Below the pieces are notes generated by a model, which did not search any database, was not told the DNA's origin, and saw only the letters and a list, made by a program, of their open reading frames with translations. A DNA stretch of 64,000 nucleotides from Ruegeria faecimaris (lineage in GTDB: Bacteria > Pseudomonadota > Alphaproteobacteria > Rhodobacterales > Rhodobacteraceae). Of this stretch, positions 1 through 9,012 are shown piece after piece. A program made the position numbers and the translations under genes. The stretch is taken from contig NZ_FXTE01000001.1 of the NCBI RefSeq assembly GCF_900182615.1, positions 62,001 to 126,000 of the forward strand, written 5' to 3'. The first letter of the stretch is position 1; the number at the start of each line of letters is the position of its first letter.

Positions 1-267
1 CCCTTGCCGAATTGCGAGGTTGTCGTGGCGCGCGGACCCTTTGCCGAGGCTGATGACCGGGCGTTGATGCAGCGCCACGGCACGCAGCTGGTGGTATCCA
101 AGAACGCGGGCGGCGCCGGCGCGCGCGCCAAGCTGGACGCCGCGCGGGCTCTGGACATACCGGTGTTGATGATCGACCGTCCAGCCCTGCCGCAGCGGCT
201 GGAACTGTCGAGCGTTCCGCAGGTTCTGGACTGGCTGGCTCATTCCGGGGTGAACCTCGGCGTATAG
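1..267 (+). CDS. cobK: Precorrin-6A reductase CobK, 3' part only
   Basis: Frame 1 is open from the window edge to a TAG at 265-267. The 88 visible codons match the C-terminal end of the CobK/CbiJ family: an ARGPF stretch, then a VVSKNAGG segment, then IPVLMIDRP. In this family they belong to the second Rossmann-like lobe. CobK reduces precorrin-6A with NADPH in the aerobic corrin pathway. The gene is convergent with cobJ, and the two 3' ends overlap by 28 bases. The start lies outside the window, so length and promoter cannot be judged. The identity rests on this C-terminal segment and on the cob gene neighbours. Confidence 0.85.
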   Translation, partial: PLPNCEVVVARGPFAEADDRALMQRHGTQLVVSKNAGGAGARAKLDAARALDIPVLMIDRPALPQRLELSSVPQVLDWLAHSGVNLGV

Positions 268-992
268 ACGATCGGGTCACCGGCGCGTTCTATCACGCGG
301 GTCAGCGATGAGCCGACGATGACAACGGTCTGCATATCGGCCATATCAGGCGTGGCCTCGACCAAGGTTGAAATCCGGATTGCCTCATCCGCCCGGCTGA
401 CAGCGCGGGCGAACAGGATCAGCCGCTCGGGTTCACATTCTTCGCGCAGGATTTCCAGCGTTTTGACAAAGCCTTCGGGGCGGGATTTCGAGCGGGGGTT
501 GTAAAACGCCATCGCGAAATCCGCTTGCGCGGCCAGACGCAGGCGCTTCTCAATCAGAGGCCAAGGTTTGAGGTTGTCACTCAGGTTGATGGTGCAGAAA
601 TCATGCCCCAGCGGGGCACCAGCGCGGGCGGAGGCCGCAAGCATCGCAGTGATCCCGGGCAGCACCTCAACCGGTAGGTCGCGCCATTCACGGGGGCCGT
701 TTTCCAGCGCTTCGAACACCGCTGCTGCCATGGCAAATACGCCCGGATCGCCCGAGGATACGACCACTACGCGCTTCCCTTCGGCCGCCATTTGCAACGC
801 ATGCTGAGAGCGGTCGATCTCAACCCGGTTGTCGCTGGCATGCAGAGTCAGGCCGGGGCGTTCGGCGATGCGCGCGACGTAAGGAATGTAGCCGACGACA
901 TCCGTCGCCTCAGCCAGCGCAGCGGTTACTTCGGGCGTCACCAAAGCCTCGTTTCCTGGCCCGAGTCCTGCTATCTTGACCCAACCGCTCAT
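240..992 (-). CDS. cobJ: Precorrin-3B C17-methyltransferase CobJ
   Basis: A 250-aa SAM-dependent tetrapyrrole methylase that methylates C-17 and contracts the corrin ring. The N-terminus has the family signature KIAGLGPGNEALVTPE, followed by the VVGYIPYV segment and then VVVVSSGDPGVFAMA, the SAM/substrate loop conserved in CobJ. A longer frame runs upstream, but the ATG at 992 is chosen because it places KIAGLGPG at the N-terminus and overlaps the cobI stop as ATGA (989-992). It is the last gene of the riboswitch-led cob operon. Length is normal for a CobJ without a fused domain. Confidence 0.95.
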   Translation of the reverse strand: MSGWVKIAGLGPGNEALVTPEVTAALAEATDVVGYIPYVARIAERPGLTLHASDNRVEIDRSQHALQMAAEGKRVVVVSSGDPGVFAMAAAVFEALENGPREWRDLPVEVLPGITAMLAASARAGAPLGHDFCTINLSDNLKPWPLIEKRLRLAAQADFAMAFYNPRSKSRPEGFVKTLEILREECEPERLILFARAVSRADEAIRISTLVEATPDMADMQTVVIVGSSLTRVIERAGDPIVYTPRFTPE

Positions 993-1717
993 GGCCGCCG
1001 CCCTTGTCCGTGAACGATGATGATCGAGAAATACGGAGTGATCCCTTCGCAATTTTCCGACAATTTGCACACGCGTTGATTGGGCATCTGAGCGTATTCC
1101 ACGATCCAAGCACGGTCATACAAACCGGCCGTCTTCAGGGCCCGCTTCACTTTGTCTATATTGCGCCCGATCTTCATCACTACCAGCGCGTCGGTTTGGG
1201 CCATTCGGTGGGCCAGATCGTCTTCGGGCAATGTGCCGACCAGCACGGTCAATACGTCGTCTCCCCAGGTGATGGGGTCGCCGGTTGCGGTCCACGCGCC
1301 GGACATACCGGTGATCGCAGGCACGACTTCAACTTCAGCTTCGCCGCGTAGTCGATTGTAAAGATGCATGAATGATCCGTAGAAGAACGGATCACCCTCG
1401 CACAGGACCACCACGTCTTCGCCCTGATCCGACAATGTCTTCAGATGCGCGGCACAATCTTCATAAAACGCCGAGAGCAGCTCATTGTACCGCGGATCAC
1501 TCAATGGAATTTCTGTGGTCACGGGGTATTCCATCGGGAATTCCACCGCGCCTTCGGGGATCATGCCATTGACGATCTTGCGCGCCTGACCACTGCGACC
1601 CGGTTTGCGGAAAAAGGCCACGTGACGGGCAGTGCGCAGTAGGCGGTCAGCCCGGACGCTCATAAGGTCCGGATCGCCTGGGCCGAGGCCCACGCCGTAT
1701 ATCTTGCCCGCGTTCAT
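989..1717 (-). CDS. cobI: Precorrin-2 C20-methyltransferase CobI
   Basis: A 242-aa SAM-dependent methylase that adds the C-20 methyl to precorrin-2, the entry step of the corrin branch. It starts with IYGVGLGPGDPDLMSVRA, the methylase glycine motif, and carries VVVLCEGDPFFYGSFMHLY, typical of CobI/CbiL. The longer upstream open frame lies in cobH coding sequence, so the ATG at 1717 is used; it overlaps the cobH stop as ATGA. Start and stop overlaps on both sides suggest translational coupling with cobH and cobJ. Confidence 0.95.
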   Translation of the reverse strand: MNAGKIYGVGLGPGDPDLMSVRADRLLRTARHVAFFRKPGRSGQARKIVNGMIPEGAVEFPMEYPVTTEIPLSDPRYNELLSAFYEDCAAHLKTLSDQGEDVVVLCEGDPFFYGSFMHLYNRLRGEAEVEVVPAITGMSGAWTATGDPITWGDDVLTVLVGTLPEDDLAHRMAQTDALVVMKIGRNIDKVKRALKTAGLYDRAWIVEYAQMPNQRVCKLSENCEGITPYFSIIIVHGQGRRP

Positions 1718-2343
1718 TCGGCGCGGCTCGCGATGGCGTTGATGGCTGCGACTGTGATGGCACTGCCGCCGAGGCGGCCCTTGACGATGCAGGACGGCAC
1801 AGGCTGCGCCTCCCACAGAGCGTCTTTAGATTCGACCGCACCGACAAAGCCCACCGGGCAGCCGATGATGGCCGCAGGGCGCGGGCAGTCGGGGTCTTCC
1901 AGCATGTTCAGCAGGTGGAACAGGGCGGTGGGCGCATTACCGATGGCCACCACGGCGCCTTGCAGATGCGGGCGCCACAACTCCAGCGCAGCGGCGGACC
2001 GGGTGTTGCTCATCTCTGCAGCCAGCAGACGCACACGTTCGTCGTGCAGGGTGCAGATCACCTCGTTATCGGCGGGCAGGCGGAACCGGGTCACACCCTC
2101 GCTGACCATGCGGGCGTCGCACAGGATCGGTGCTCCGTCTTCCAACGCGGCACGGGCCGAGGTCACAAAACCGGGTGAGAAATGCACGAACTCTTCCAGC
2201 CCCACCATACCTGCCGCGTGGATCATCCGGACGGCGACTTGTTCCTCATCGGCGTCGAACCGTGCCAGATCGGCCTCGGACCGGATGGTGGCAAAGCTTT
2301 GTTTGTAGATCGCCGCGCCGTCGGTTTCGTATTCATAGGGCAT
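1714..2343 (-). CDS. cobH: Precorrin-8X methylmutase CobH
   Basis: A 209-aa enzyme that moves the C-11 methyl to C-12 to give hydrogenobyrinate. Visible family features are the MPYEYETDGAAIY start, a RMIHAAGM segment containing the conserved histidine, an ILCDARMVSEGV segment and, near the C-terminus, PAAIIGCPVGFVGAVESK, one of the most conserved parts of CobH/CbiC. Its start codon overlaps the cobG stop by one base (TGATG), and its stop overlaps cobI as ATGA. Length is typical. Confidence 0.95.
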   Translation of the reverse strand: MPYEYETDGAAIYKQSFATIRSEADLARFDADEEQVAVRMIHAAGMVGLEEFVHFSPGFVTSARAALEDGAPILCDARMVSEGVTRFRLPADNEVICTLHDERVRLLAAEMSNTRSAAALELWRPHLQGAVVAIGNAPTALFHLLNMLEDPDCPRPAAIIGCPVGFVGAVESKDALWEAQPVPSCIVKGRLGGSAITVAAINAIASRAE

Positions 2344-3470
2344 CAGGTGAAGTCCATGGTCATAAGTGTTTCGGGGCTTAACGCGCGCAGGTTTGGCTCA
2401 TCTCCCGCGCGGCCTTGTTTGACAAGATCAATTCGACCATCGTGGCCGACCAGGGTGACATCAGCTGGTCCCATGCGTGCGCATCCTTTGGCACAGCCCG
2501 AGACATGCAAGTGGCCGGGAATACGCGAGGCAAGCGCGCGGGCGATATCGCGGGTCTCCACCTGCGCCTGCGGGCAGAGCGGGGCGCCGGGGCAGGCGTC
2601 AGTGGTCATCAGCGGGTCGGTGCCATCGGTGACGAACGCTGGGGCGGGTATCGCCGCCCCGCCTTCCATCAGGAACAGCCGCCAAGGGGTGACCCGCAGC
2701 GCAGAGGCACCGCAGGTCTCAATCAGCCCCGCAAGCCCGCGCGCTGGCAACTGACCGAACGCGGCTCCGTAAAACGCACCCAGTTCCACGATGCCCGGCT
2801 CAGGCAGAGCGCCAACATCACCCGGTGCGCTGCCTTGGCATTCTGACGGCAAATCCTGTGTCGCAACCACGCGGGCCATGCGCCGGGCCTCGGGCGTGTG
2901 GTGATCCGCGAACCATTCGGCCAGCGCGATCAGGTGGTCGATGGCGATTTTTTCGGTCACGCGACGCCCTGTTTCGGCCCCATCAGCGCGTAGGATCAGC
3001 CCCTCGGGGCCTGTCTCCAGCCGGATATCCGCGGAATCCCCGACCAACAGGCGATTTGGTCCGGTGTCGATGGCAAACCCAAACTTGGCTGGTAGCGACG
3101 GCAATTCGCCCAACCGGTCGATCAGTTCCTGCGTCAGTCGTGCGGTAAGATCGCCGGATTGGTAGAGCGGTGTCACCAGAATATTGCGCCGCACCTCGAT
3201 ACCCGGTTCCGCATCCAAAAGGTTCAGCGCAGCGAGTTCTTCCAGCAAAGGTTGGTGATCGGCCTCGGCCACACCGCGCAGTTGCAGATTGGCGCGGTTG
3301 GTCAGGTCAATGGTGCCATTGCCGAACCGGTCGGCAAGTTCGCACAGGCCTAACATCTGCGCTGCCTCAAGGCGCGCCAGCCGCGGCCGAACCCGCACGA
3401 CCAACCCGTCCCCCGACATCATCGGGCGATGGGCGCCGGGGCACCAGCCCTGAACGATCGGTGCACTCAT
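2343..3470 (-). CDS. cobG: Precorrin-3B synthase CobG
   Basis: A 375-aa protein of the nitrite/sulfite-reductase-like fold. CobG is the oxygen-dependent enzyme that makes precorrin-3B, so its presence marks the aerobic B12 route. The N-terminal half has LTNRANLQLRG, the ferredoxin-like/siroheme-family motif; the C-terminal half has Cys-rich segments including CPGAPLCPQA and HVSGCAKGCA, expected ligands of the iron-sulfur centre. A frame extends 16 codons upstream, but the ATG at 3470 overlaps the cobN stop as ATGA and is preferred. Confidence 0.93.
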   Translation of the reverse strand: MSAPIVQGWCPGAHRPMMSGDGLVVRVRPRLARLEAAQMLGLCELADRFGNGTIDLTNRANLQLRGVAEADHQPLLEELAALNLLDAEPGIEVRRNILVTPLYQSGDLTARLTQELIDRLGELPSLPAKFGFAIDTGPNRLLVGDSADIRLETGPEGLILRADGAETGRRVTEKIAIDHLIALAEWFADHHTPEARRMARVVATQDLPSECQGSAPGDVGALPEPGIVELGAFYGAAFGQLPARGLAGLIETCGASALRVTPWRLFLMEGGAAIPAPAFVTDGTDPLMTTDACPGAPLCPQAQVETRDIARALASRIPGHLHVSGCAKGCARMGPADVTLVGHDGRIDLVKQGRAGDEPNLRALSPETLMTMDFT

Positions 3471-6400
3471 CCCAACCCCTCCAGATCGGCTCGGATCGAG
3501 TTTCGGCGCGTGTTCCACAGGCCAGCCTCGAGCAGAGCACGGAACCGGTCCTGCATGGCCTGATGCGCCTGTGGGTTCTTCTCTTGCAGAAAGGCATCAA
3601 CCTCGGCGTTACCCAGTGTGGCATCGTGGTAGATGTCAAACAGATGCGGTGCAACGGTTCCCGACAGATGGGCAAAGCTTGCCATATGATCCAGCGTTGC
3701 CGCGATCTCGGCGGCGCCGCGAAATCCGTGCCGTTGCATTCCTGCGATCCAGTCAGGATTAGCCGCGCGCGCGTGGACAACGCGGCTGATTTCCTCAGAG
3801 AGGGTTCGGGCGCGGGGGGTGTCTGGGTTGGTATTGTCCAGATGGTACAGCTGCGCAGTACCGCCAGTGACTTTCTTGGCGGCGGCAAAACCGGCCTCAT
3901 GCGTGGCATAGTCATTGGCCAACAGCAGATCGGTTTCGGTCAGGTCCTGAAGGTGAACAAAGCTATCGGCGTGGGCAACGCGTTGGGTAATACCATCGAC
4001 ATCCCGTGCAATTTGCTCGCCCTCAAGCGCAAAGGAACTGGCATCCAGCCAAGCCTGACCGGCCTGTGCGCGCGCTTCGTCCGTATAGATTTCGGATAGC
4101 TGCGTCATGTTCAGGCCATAGCTGCCGGGGGCGGGGCCATAGACACGGGCGGCCGGTGCCTGCCCGGCATATGGGTTCCAGTCTGCTGCCTCGTCCCGTT
4201 CACACAATGCTCGCACTGCCTGGCCATACAGCGCAGAAAGCGTCGGGAATACATCGCGGAACAGGCCCGAGACACGCAAGGTCACGTCTAGCCGTGGACG
4301 GCTGAGATCAGTGATTGGCAGCACCTCGATACCGGAAACCCGCTCCGACCCCTTGTCCCAAACCGGTTTCACACCCAGTAGGTGAAGCGCCATGGCGAAT
4401 TCTTCACCCGCAGTGCGCATCGTGGCCGAGCCCCAGAGGTCGACAATCAGCCCCTTGGGGTAATCGCCTTCTTCCTGCAGATGCCGTCGCACTAGTTCCT
4501 CGGCCAGTTTGACACCTTGGGTATAGGCCGCGCGTGTTGGAACCGAACGCGGATCGGTGGTGTAAAGATTTCGCCCTGTCGGCAGCACGTCCGAGCGCCC
4601 GCGATAGGGTGAGCCAGACGGGCCAGCCTCGATCCGTTTCCCGGCCAGTGCGTCCAAAAGTGATTGACGTTCCGCATGCGCTGAAGGCGTGGCATCAAAA
4701 TTGCCGGTCACTTCGGGGACGCGGCCAAAGACGTGCAAGCCGTCGCCGAACTGGCTTTCTTTGATGTCGCAGACAAATCGGTCGATACGGGTGATCGCTT
4801 CGGCGGTACAGGTTGCCTGATCCAGACCCAGATCGCTTTCCAGACCAATGGCCTGCGCCTCATCCCGTATGTCTTCTTGTAGTCGGTCGCGGCGTTTGGG
4901 GTCCAGCCCGTCGGCGTTCGAGAATTCGTCAAGCAGGGATTCCAGCCGCACCATACGGTCCGGCGTGTCACTTGTTCGCATCGGGGGCGGGATATGGCCC
5001 AGTGTAACCGCCCCGATCCGGCGCTTGGCCTGTGCGGCCTCGCCGGGGTCATTCACGATAAAGGGGTAGATCACCGGCAGATCTCGGACCAACGCCTCAG
5101 GCCAGCAGTTTTGGGACAGGGCGACCGATTTGCCTGGCAGCCATTCCAACGTGCCATGCGCGCCGATATGGATCAGCGCGTCCGCGCCATGCCCCTTACG
5201 CAGCCAGAGATAGAAGGCAACATAGCTGTGGCGCGGGGTGCGCGAAAGATCGTGATAGTCGTCATCGCGCAGCTCGGGCGTGCCGCGTTCCGGTTGCAGC
5301 GCGATCAGTGTCTTGCCCCGGTTCAAGGCGGTAAAGTGGAACGCACCATCGGCAAAAACCGGGTCGTCCTCAGGCTTGCCCCAAATGGATTGCAGATCCG
5401 TTTGCAATTGTTCCGGCAAGTCTGCCAGCGCGGTCTTATAGGCCGCGAGCGGCCAAGCAAGTCGCGCATCCAAAAGCGTCTCGGCTATCGGTTCGCCGGG
5501 TGCTGTGTCATAGCCTTCAGCCTGCAGATCGGACAGCATCGCCTCGGCCGAGGCCAATGCATCCAGGCCAACCGCATGGGCCATCTGCCAGTCCTTGCCG
5601 GGATAAGTCGACAGCACCAACGCTGGGACCTGATCTGGCTTGGGTTTGTCGCTTAGGCGCAGCCAGCCGTCCACCCGATCAATGATCGCCTCAACCCGTT
5701 CCGGCTCGGGGCGGTGGGCAAAACGGGAATATTCCAGATACGGGTCGCGCTTGCCCGGTTCCTTGAACGAAGCGATGCCCGCCGAAATGCGGCCATCCAC
5801 CTCGGGCAGGACCACATGCATTGCGAGGTCGGCGGGGGACAGCCCGCGTTCCGCATCGACCCAAGCCTTGCGGCGTGCGGTGGACAAGGCGACCTGAAAT
5901 ACCGGCACATTGGCGGCGTCCAGCGGGGACGTTCCCGAGGCGCCTTTGCCCGAAAAGGAGGTGGCGTTGATGATTGCCGAGGGGGCCAGCGCTACGACCT
6001 GTTCGCGCAGCCAGTCAGCGGCGGTAGGGGCTTTGAGCGACGGCGCAAATAGGCCAACAGCCTGAAACCCACGCGCACGCAGACGGTGGATCAGGGCCGC
6101 GACCGGGGCAGTGTCTGCCGAGGTCAGATAGGCGCGATAGAAGGTCACGAGGATGCGCTTGGCATCACCGGCGAATGCGGTATCCGCCGGGATCACACCG
6201 CGATCCGGGCACCATACGCCACATTCCGGGATCGTCTTGGCCCCCATCACCGGGCCAGAATAAAGCCCCGCGGCCAGTGCCATTTGCGCCAGCGCAGCCT
6301 GCGCTGCGACCTCACCGCCTGTGTCGCAAAGATGCGCCAGCCGCCGCAGGGTTGAAACGGGCAGGGTAGAATAGTCATCCAGTCGCGTATCTTCACGTCC

Positions 6401-6760
6401 ATCCGCAGGCAGCACAGCAACGGCCATGCCCTTGGCGTGGGCCAGTGCCAGAACCTGCTGCAACCCGTAGGACCAGTAGGGCACGCCACCGATCAGGCGG
6501 ATCAGAATGCCTTTGGCGCCCTCCAGCGTCTGCTCGACATAGGTGTCGACAGAAAGCGGGTGCTTCAGCGCCGTCAGATTGGCCAGCCGCATGGTCGGCA
6601 TCCGACCTTCGGGTCCACCACCACGATGCCAGCCTGCCGCGAAAGCGCCAAGGTCACTGTCGGAAAAGGACAGCACCACCAGATCCGCCGGGCTCTGGCC
6701 CAGATCGGTTGGGGTCTCCGTTTCCTCTAACCCGTGGCTTTCGCGGAAGACGACGTGCAT
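3467..6760 (-). CDS. cobN: Aerobic cobaltochelatase large subunit CobN
   Basis: A 1097-aa protein, normal for CobN, the porphyrin-binding subunit of the ATP-dependent cobaltochelatase that inserts cobalt into hydrogenobyrinate a,c-diamide. Family landmarks include PVFQVALST in the first third, the HIGAHGTLEWLPGK segment with conserved histidines near the middle, GLIVDLWGSATMRTAGEEFA after it, and a conserved C-terminal end. CobN works with CobS and CobT, neither of which is in this window. The gene starts 3 bases after the cobW stop and overlaps cobG. Confidence 0.96.
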   Translation of the reverse strand: MHVVFRESHGLEETETPTDLGQSPADLVVLSFSDSDLGAFAAGWHRGGGPEGRMPTMRLANLTALKHPLSVDTYVEQTLEGAKGILIRLIGGVPYWSYGLQQVLALAHAKGMAVAVLPADGREDTRLDDYSTLPVSTLRRLAHLCDTGGEVAAQAALAQMALAAGLYSGPVMGAKTIPECGVWCPDRGVIPADTAFAGDAKRILVTFYRAYLTSADTAPVAALIHRLRARGFQAVGLFAPSLKAPTAADWLREQVVALAPSAIINATSFSGKGASGTSPLDAANVPVFQVALSTARRKAWVDAERGLSPADLAMHVVLPEVDGRISAGIASFKEPGKRDPYLEYSRFAHRPEPERVEAIIDRVDGWLRLSDKPKPDQVPALVLSTYPGKDWQMAHAVGLDALASAEAMLSDLQAEGYDTAPGEPIAETLLDARLAWPLAAYKTALADLPEQLQTDLQSIWGKPEDDPVFADGAFHFTALNRGKTLIALQPERGTPELRDDDYHDLSRTPRHSYVAFYLWLRKGHGADALIHIGAHGTLEWLPGKSVALSQNCWPEALVRDLPVIYPFIVNDPGEAAQAKRRIGAVTLGHIPPPMRTSDTPDRMVRLESLLDEFSNADGLDPKRRDRLQEDIRDEAQAIGLESDLGLDQATCTAEAITRIDRFVCDIKESQFGDGLHVFGRVPEVTGNFDATPSAHAERQSLLDALAGKRIEAGPSGSPYRGRSDVLPTGRNLYTTDPRSVPTRAAYTQGVKLAEELVRRHLQEEGDYPKGLIVDLWGSATMRTAGEEFAMALHLLGVKPVWDKGSERVSGIEVLPITDLSRPRLDVTLRVSGLFRDVFPTLSALYGQAVRALCERDEAADWNPYAGQAPAARVYGPAPGSYGLNMTQLSEIYTDEARAQAGQAWLDASSFALEGEQIARDVDGITQRVAHADSFVHLQDLTETDLLLANDYATHEAGFAAAKKVTGGTAQLYHLDNTNPDTPRARTLSEEISRVVHARAANPDWIAGMQRHGFRGAAEIAATLDHMASFAHLSGTVAPHLFDIYHDATLGNAEVDAFLQEKNPQAHQAMQDRFRALLEAGLWNTRRNSIRADLEGLG

Positions 6761-6763
6761 GGC

Positions 6764-7819
6764 TTACTCGGCGGCCTCGGTTACACCCACGAGGATTTCG
6801 CGGATTTCAGCCTCTTTGATGTCGTCATGCTCGGCGATGACCACCAGACGCGAGCGACGCTCTTCACCTGGCTCCCACGGGCGGTCGTACTGATGACGCA
6901 CACGGGCCCCGACGGCCTGCACCAAAAGGCGCATGGGTTTGCCGGTAACAGCGGCATAGCCTTTGACCCGCAGGATGTTCAGTTCATTCGCCAGACGTTC
7001 GATATTGGCGACCAGCTGGGCCGGATCGGTCTGTTCCGGCAGCTCGACAATGATGCTTTCGAAATCATCATGCTCGTGATCGTGGTGGCCATCGTGATGG
7101 CTGGGACGTGCCTCCATGTCATCTTCGGCAGCGGCCTCAAGCCCCAGCACAACACGTACATCCACAGCGCCTTCGGCCACTTCGACCACGGGCAGCGGGC
7201 GCGGAGCCTCTGCCGCGATGATTTCCTTGGCCTTGGCGACCCCCTCGGGGCCAGCAAGATCAGGCTTGGTCAGCAGAATGATGTCGGCGCAGGAGATCTG
7301 GTCCTCGAACACCTCGGATAGCGGCGTTTCGTGATCAATCGAGTCATCGGCCAGGCGCTGGGCATCCACCGCAGCGACATTCGGGGCAAAGCGACCGGCG
7401 GCCACAGCTTCGGCATCGGCCAGAGCAATTACGCCATCCACGGTGATTTTCGAGCGGATATCCGGCCAGTCGAACGCTTTCAGCAGCGGCTTGGGCAGGG
7501 CCAAGCCAGAGGTTTCGATCAGAATGTGATCGGGGCGCGGCTCTAGCGCCATCAGCGCCTCGATGGTCGGGATGAAATCATCTGCCACGGTGCAGCAGAT
7601 GCATCCATTGGCCAATTCCATGATGTTTTCCGCCGGGCAATCGGGGATCGCGCAGGATTTGAGGATATCGCCATCGACGCCAACATCTCCAAACTCGTTG
7701 ACCACAATGGCCAGGCGCTTGCCCTGCGGGTTCTGCATCAGATGACGCACCAGCGTGGTCTTTCCCGAGCCCAGAAAGCCGGTGATCACAGTGACGGGCA
7801 GTTTTTCGAGATTGCTCAT
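6764..7819 (-). CDS. cobW: CobW-family G3E GTPase, cobalt delivery
   Basis: A 351-aa G3E GTPase. Walker A is GFLGSGKT (residues 14-21), followed by the metal-binding GCICC motif (Cys73, Cys75, Cys76) and a TKPD nucleotide-specificity motif near residue 168. A His/Asp-rich stretch (HHDGHHDHEHDD, about residue 240) separates the GTPase domain from the CobW C-terminal domain, as is common in metal-handling members. CobW proteins are thought to hand cobalt to the chelatase; position directly before cobN fits that role. It follows the DUF1636 gene by two bases. Confidence 0.94.
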   Translation of the reverse strand: MSNLEKLPVTVITGFLGSGKTTLVRHLMQNPQGKRLAIVVNEFGDVGVDGDILKSCAIPDCPAENIMELANGCICCTVADDFIPTIEALMALEPRPDHILIETSGLALPKPLLKAFDWPDIRSKITVDGVIALADAEAVAAGRFAPNVAAVDAQRLADDSIDHETPLSEVFEDQISCADIILLTKPDLAGPEGVAKAKEIIAAEAPRPLPVVEVAEGAVDVRVVLGLEAAAEDDMEARPSHHDGHHDHEHDDFESIIVELPEQTDPAQLVANIERLANELNILRVKGYAAVTGKPMRLLVQAVGARVRHQYDRPWEPGEERRSRLVVIAEHDDIKEAEIREILVGVTEAAE

Positions 7820-7821
7820 AT

Positions 7822-8205
7822 CTAAGCTCCAATCGGGGGAATGCGGGCCGCACAGTTTTTGCGGAAATGTTCAGGACGTTCGCGCCATTTAACGAGGCCA
7901 TCTTGGGTCGCGAGATATTTGGTCGCGCCTTCAACAATGGTCTCGACATGATCGGTTTCATCGAGATGCTCATAGACAAAGGTCCAACGTTTGGGTCCGC
8001 CACGCAGCACAATCGAGCAGCCCTGATCGCAATTTGAAAGGCATTCTACTGCCTTCAAAGTGACGCCATCAGGAAGTTCTGCCTGCTCCAACGCCTTGTG
8101 CAGCAACGCCCCAGGACGATCTGCATCATTCTCGACGGGCAGGCCGCGGCGGCAGGTCGTGCACACCAGCAGTTCAACAGGTGTGGTCTCGGTCATGTCT
8201 CTCAT
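7822..8205 (-). CDS. DUF1636 thioredoxin-like iron-sulfur protein
   Basis: A 127-aa protein resembling the DUF1636 family, which often lies next to cobW/cobN in alphaproteobacteria. It has four cysteines arranged as in thioredoxin-fold [2Fe-2S] ferredoxins: CTTC near the N-terminus and CLSNCDQGC in the middle. A redox or metal-handling role in cobalt insertion is inferred from context only. The ATG at 8205 is chosen because AGAGGA (8215-8220) lies nine bases upstream; the ATG at 8196 is an alternative. It is the first gene after the cobalamin riboswitch. Confidence 0.85.
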   Translation of the reverse strand: MRDMTETTPVELLVCTTCRRGLPVENDADRPGALLHKALEQAELPDGVTLKAVECLSNCDQGCSIVLRGGPKRWTFVYEHLDETDHVETIVEGATKYLATQDGLVKWRERPEHFRKNCAARIPPIGA

Positions 8206-8288
8206 CCCCCCAAATCCTCTTCGCGGGGGACGGGGTTTCATGCGGGCCACGTATTGCGACATGGGCCCGACACCGGATCACCCCGTCC
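8206..8288 (-). promoter_or_regulatory. Probable riboswitch expression platform over the DUF1636 ribosome binding site
   Basis: On the transcript, GGACGGGG (8288-8281) can pair with CCCCGTCC (8235-8228). The adjacent CCCCC (8229-8225) can alternatively pair with the G-run (8210-8206) right before the start codon, placing AGAGGA in a 12-base loop. These two pairings compete. No T-run follows, so control of translation looks more likely than termination. The base complementarity is visible; the switching mechanism is inference. Confidence 0.5.
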
Positions 8289-8299
8289 GGTTTCAACTT

Positions 8300-8482
8300 C
8301 GGATGTTGGCAGGTCTCCCGGCTTGCGGATGTCAGAGGCTGGCCTCTGGCAGATGTCCCGCCTTCCCGGCCTGTCTGGCCAGTGGCTTTGGGCACCCTCT
8401 CCGGTCACGGTCGCGGGGGCGGCTGCGTTTGACGGATGACCGCTGACGCATTCCCTTTTCATCTGCATATGCAGACACCAAC
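8300..8482 (-). ncRNA. Cobalamin (AdoCbl-type) riboswitch
   Basis: Read on the minus strand, the 3' part contains a B12 box, GCCGGGAGACCTGCC (8322-8308). The conserved core GCCGCCCCCGCGACCGTGACCGGAGAG lies around 8425-8398, matching the family's CCCCGCAACUGU..CGGAGAG pattern. The 5' side starts near GGTGTCTGCATATG (8479-8466) followed by AAAGGGAATGCG. The element sits immediately upstream of the DUF1636-cobW-cobN operon, the expected place for B12 feedback repression. Exact ends are approximate. Confidence 0.93.
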
Positions 8483-8849
8483 GGATGGGACATGCGGCAC
8501 GGGCAGGGGGCTTGTCAAGCGCGGCAGACGCACGGAAATCATCGAGAAAGGAAAAGCGACCTGCCAATGCCTGTCAGCGGCATGTTTGGTCAGACACATG
8601 CAAAATGACAGCAGGCGAATTTGGGCTTTGCGCCTCGAAGATATCCAGACGAAAGGATTCGCGGGCCCGTTACTTCAAAGGGCATATCGCGTGGAATCGA
8701 TAGAGCGGTCAAATTTACCGGCCGAGCCAGTGAGTTCACCGCCTTCTGATCAATCCGGTGTCAAGCTTCACTCAGCAGAGCACTGCAGTGGCGAGACGGC
8801 GTGTCGCAGGCTCGAAAAAACCGAATGCGAAGCAACTGTTTGAAAGTAT
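8483..8849. other. Intergenic stretch between riboswitch and attL
   Basis: About 370 bases with no convincing gene. A plus-strand frame across it lacks recognisable protein features. It should hold the promoter for the minus-strand cob operon, though no clear -35/-10 pair was identified. It includes one copy of a short repeat also seen at two other intergenic sites (8631-8656). This is chromosomal sequence outside the integrated element. Confidence 0.5.
8631..8656 (+). repeat. Short intergenic repeat, diverged copy
   Basis: The sequence CCTCGAAGATATCCAGACG followed by AAAGG resembles the CCCGAGGTATTTCTGGCCAG..GAAG element at 57323-57351 and the copy near 33592-33625. All three lie between genes. 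Function unknown; the match is by eye and this is the weakest copy. Confidence 0.35.
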
Positions 8850-8866
8850 TGGAGGCGAGTACCGGA
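8850..8866 (+). repeat. attL of the tRNA-Cys island
   Basis: An exact 17-bp copy of the tRNA-Cys 3' terminus including the encoded CCA (read TCCGGTACTCGCCTCCA on the minus strand). No tRNA body is attached: the sequence diverges straight after the repeat. This is the expected tRNA-distal attachment site. Confidence 0.92.
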
Positions 8867-8927
8867 CCCGCTACCAGTTTTCTAAGCCATTGATTTGCCA
8901 GGGGTTATCGGGGTGAGGGTTGGCTTG

Positions 8928-8949
8928 TGTGTCTCACTTTGTGTCACAC
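8928..8949 (+). repeat. Subterminal repeat, left copy
   Basis: A 22-bp element, TGTGTCTCACTTTGTGTCAC plus AC, that recurs at 15986-16007 with one mismatch and in the same orientation. On the minus strand its core TTGTGTGACACAA is a perfect 6+1+6 palindrome. It lies 62 bp inside attL. It is a likely binding site for the integrase arm domain or an excision factor (inference). Confidence 0.7.
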
Positions 8950-9012
8950 AAGGTGCAAGTCGGTCTGATTGTTGTCAATGGCCGACCCTAACTCCCGGCA
9001 ATCCGGTAAACC

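Noticed and set aside
8436-8843. A 135-codon plus-strand frame beside the riboswitch
   Set aside because: It begins inside the riboswitch, has no recognisable domain, and lies where the cob promoter should be.
8850-8866. A second tRNA-Cys gene at the left island end
   Set aside because: Only the last 17 bases match; the T arm and the rest of the tRNA are absent.
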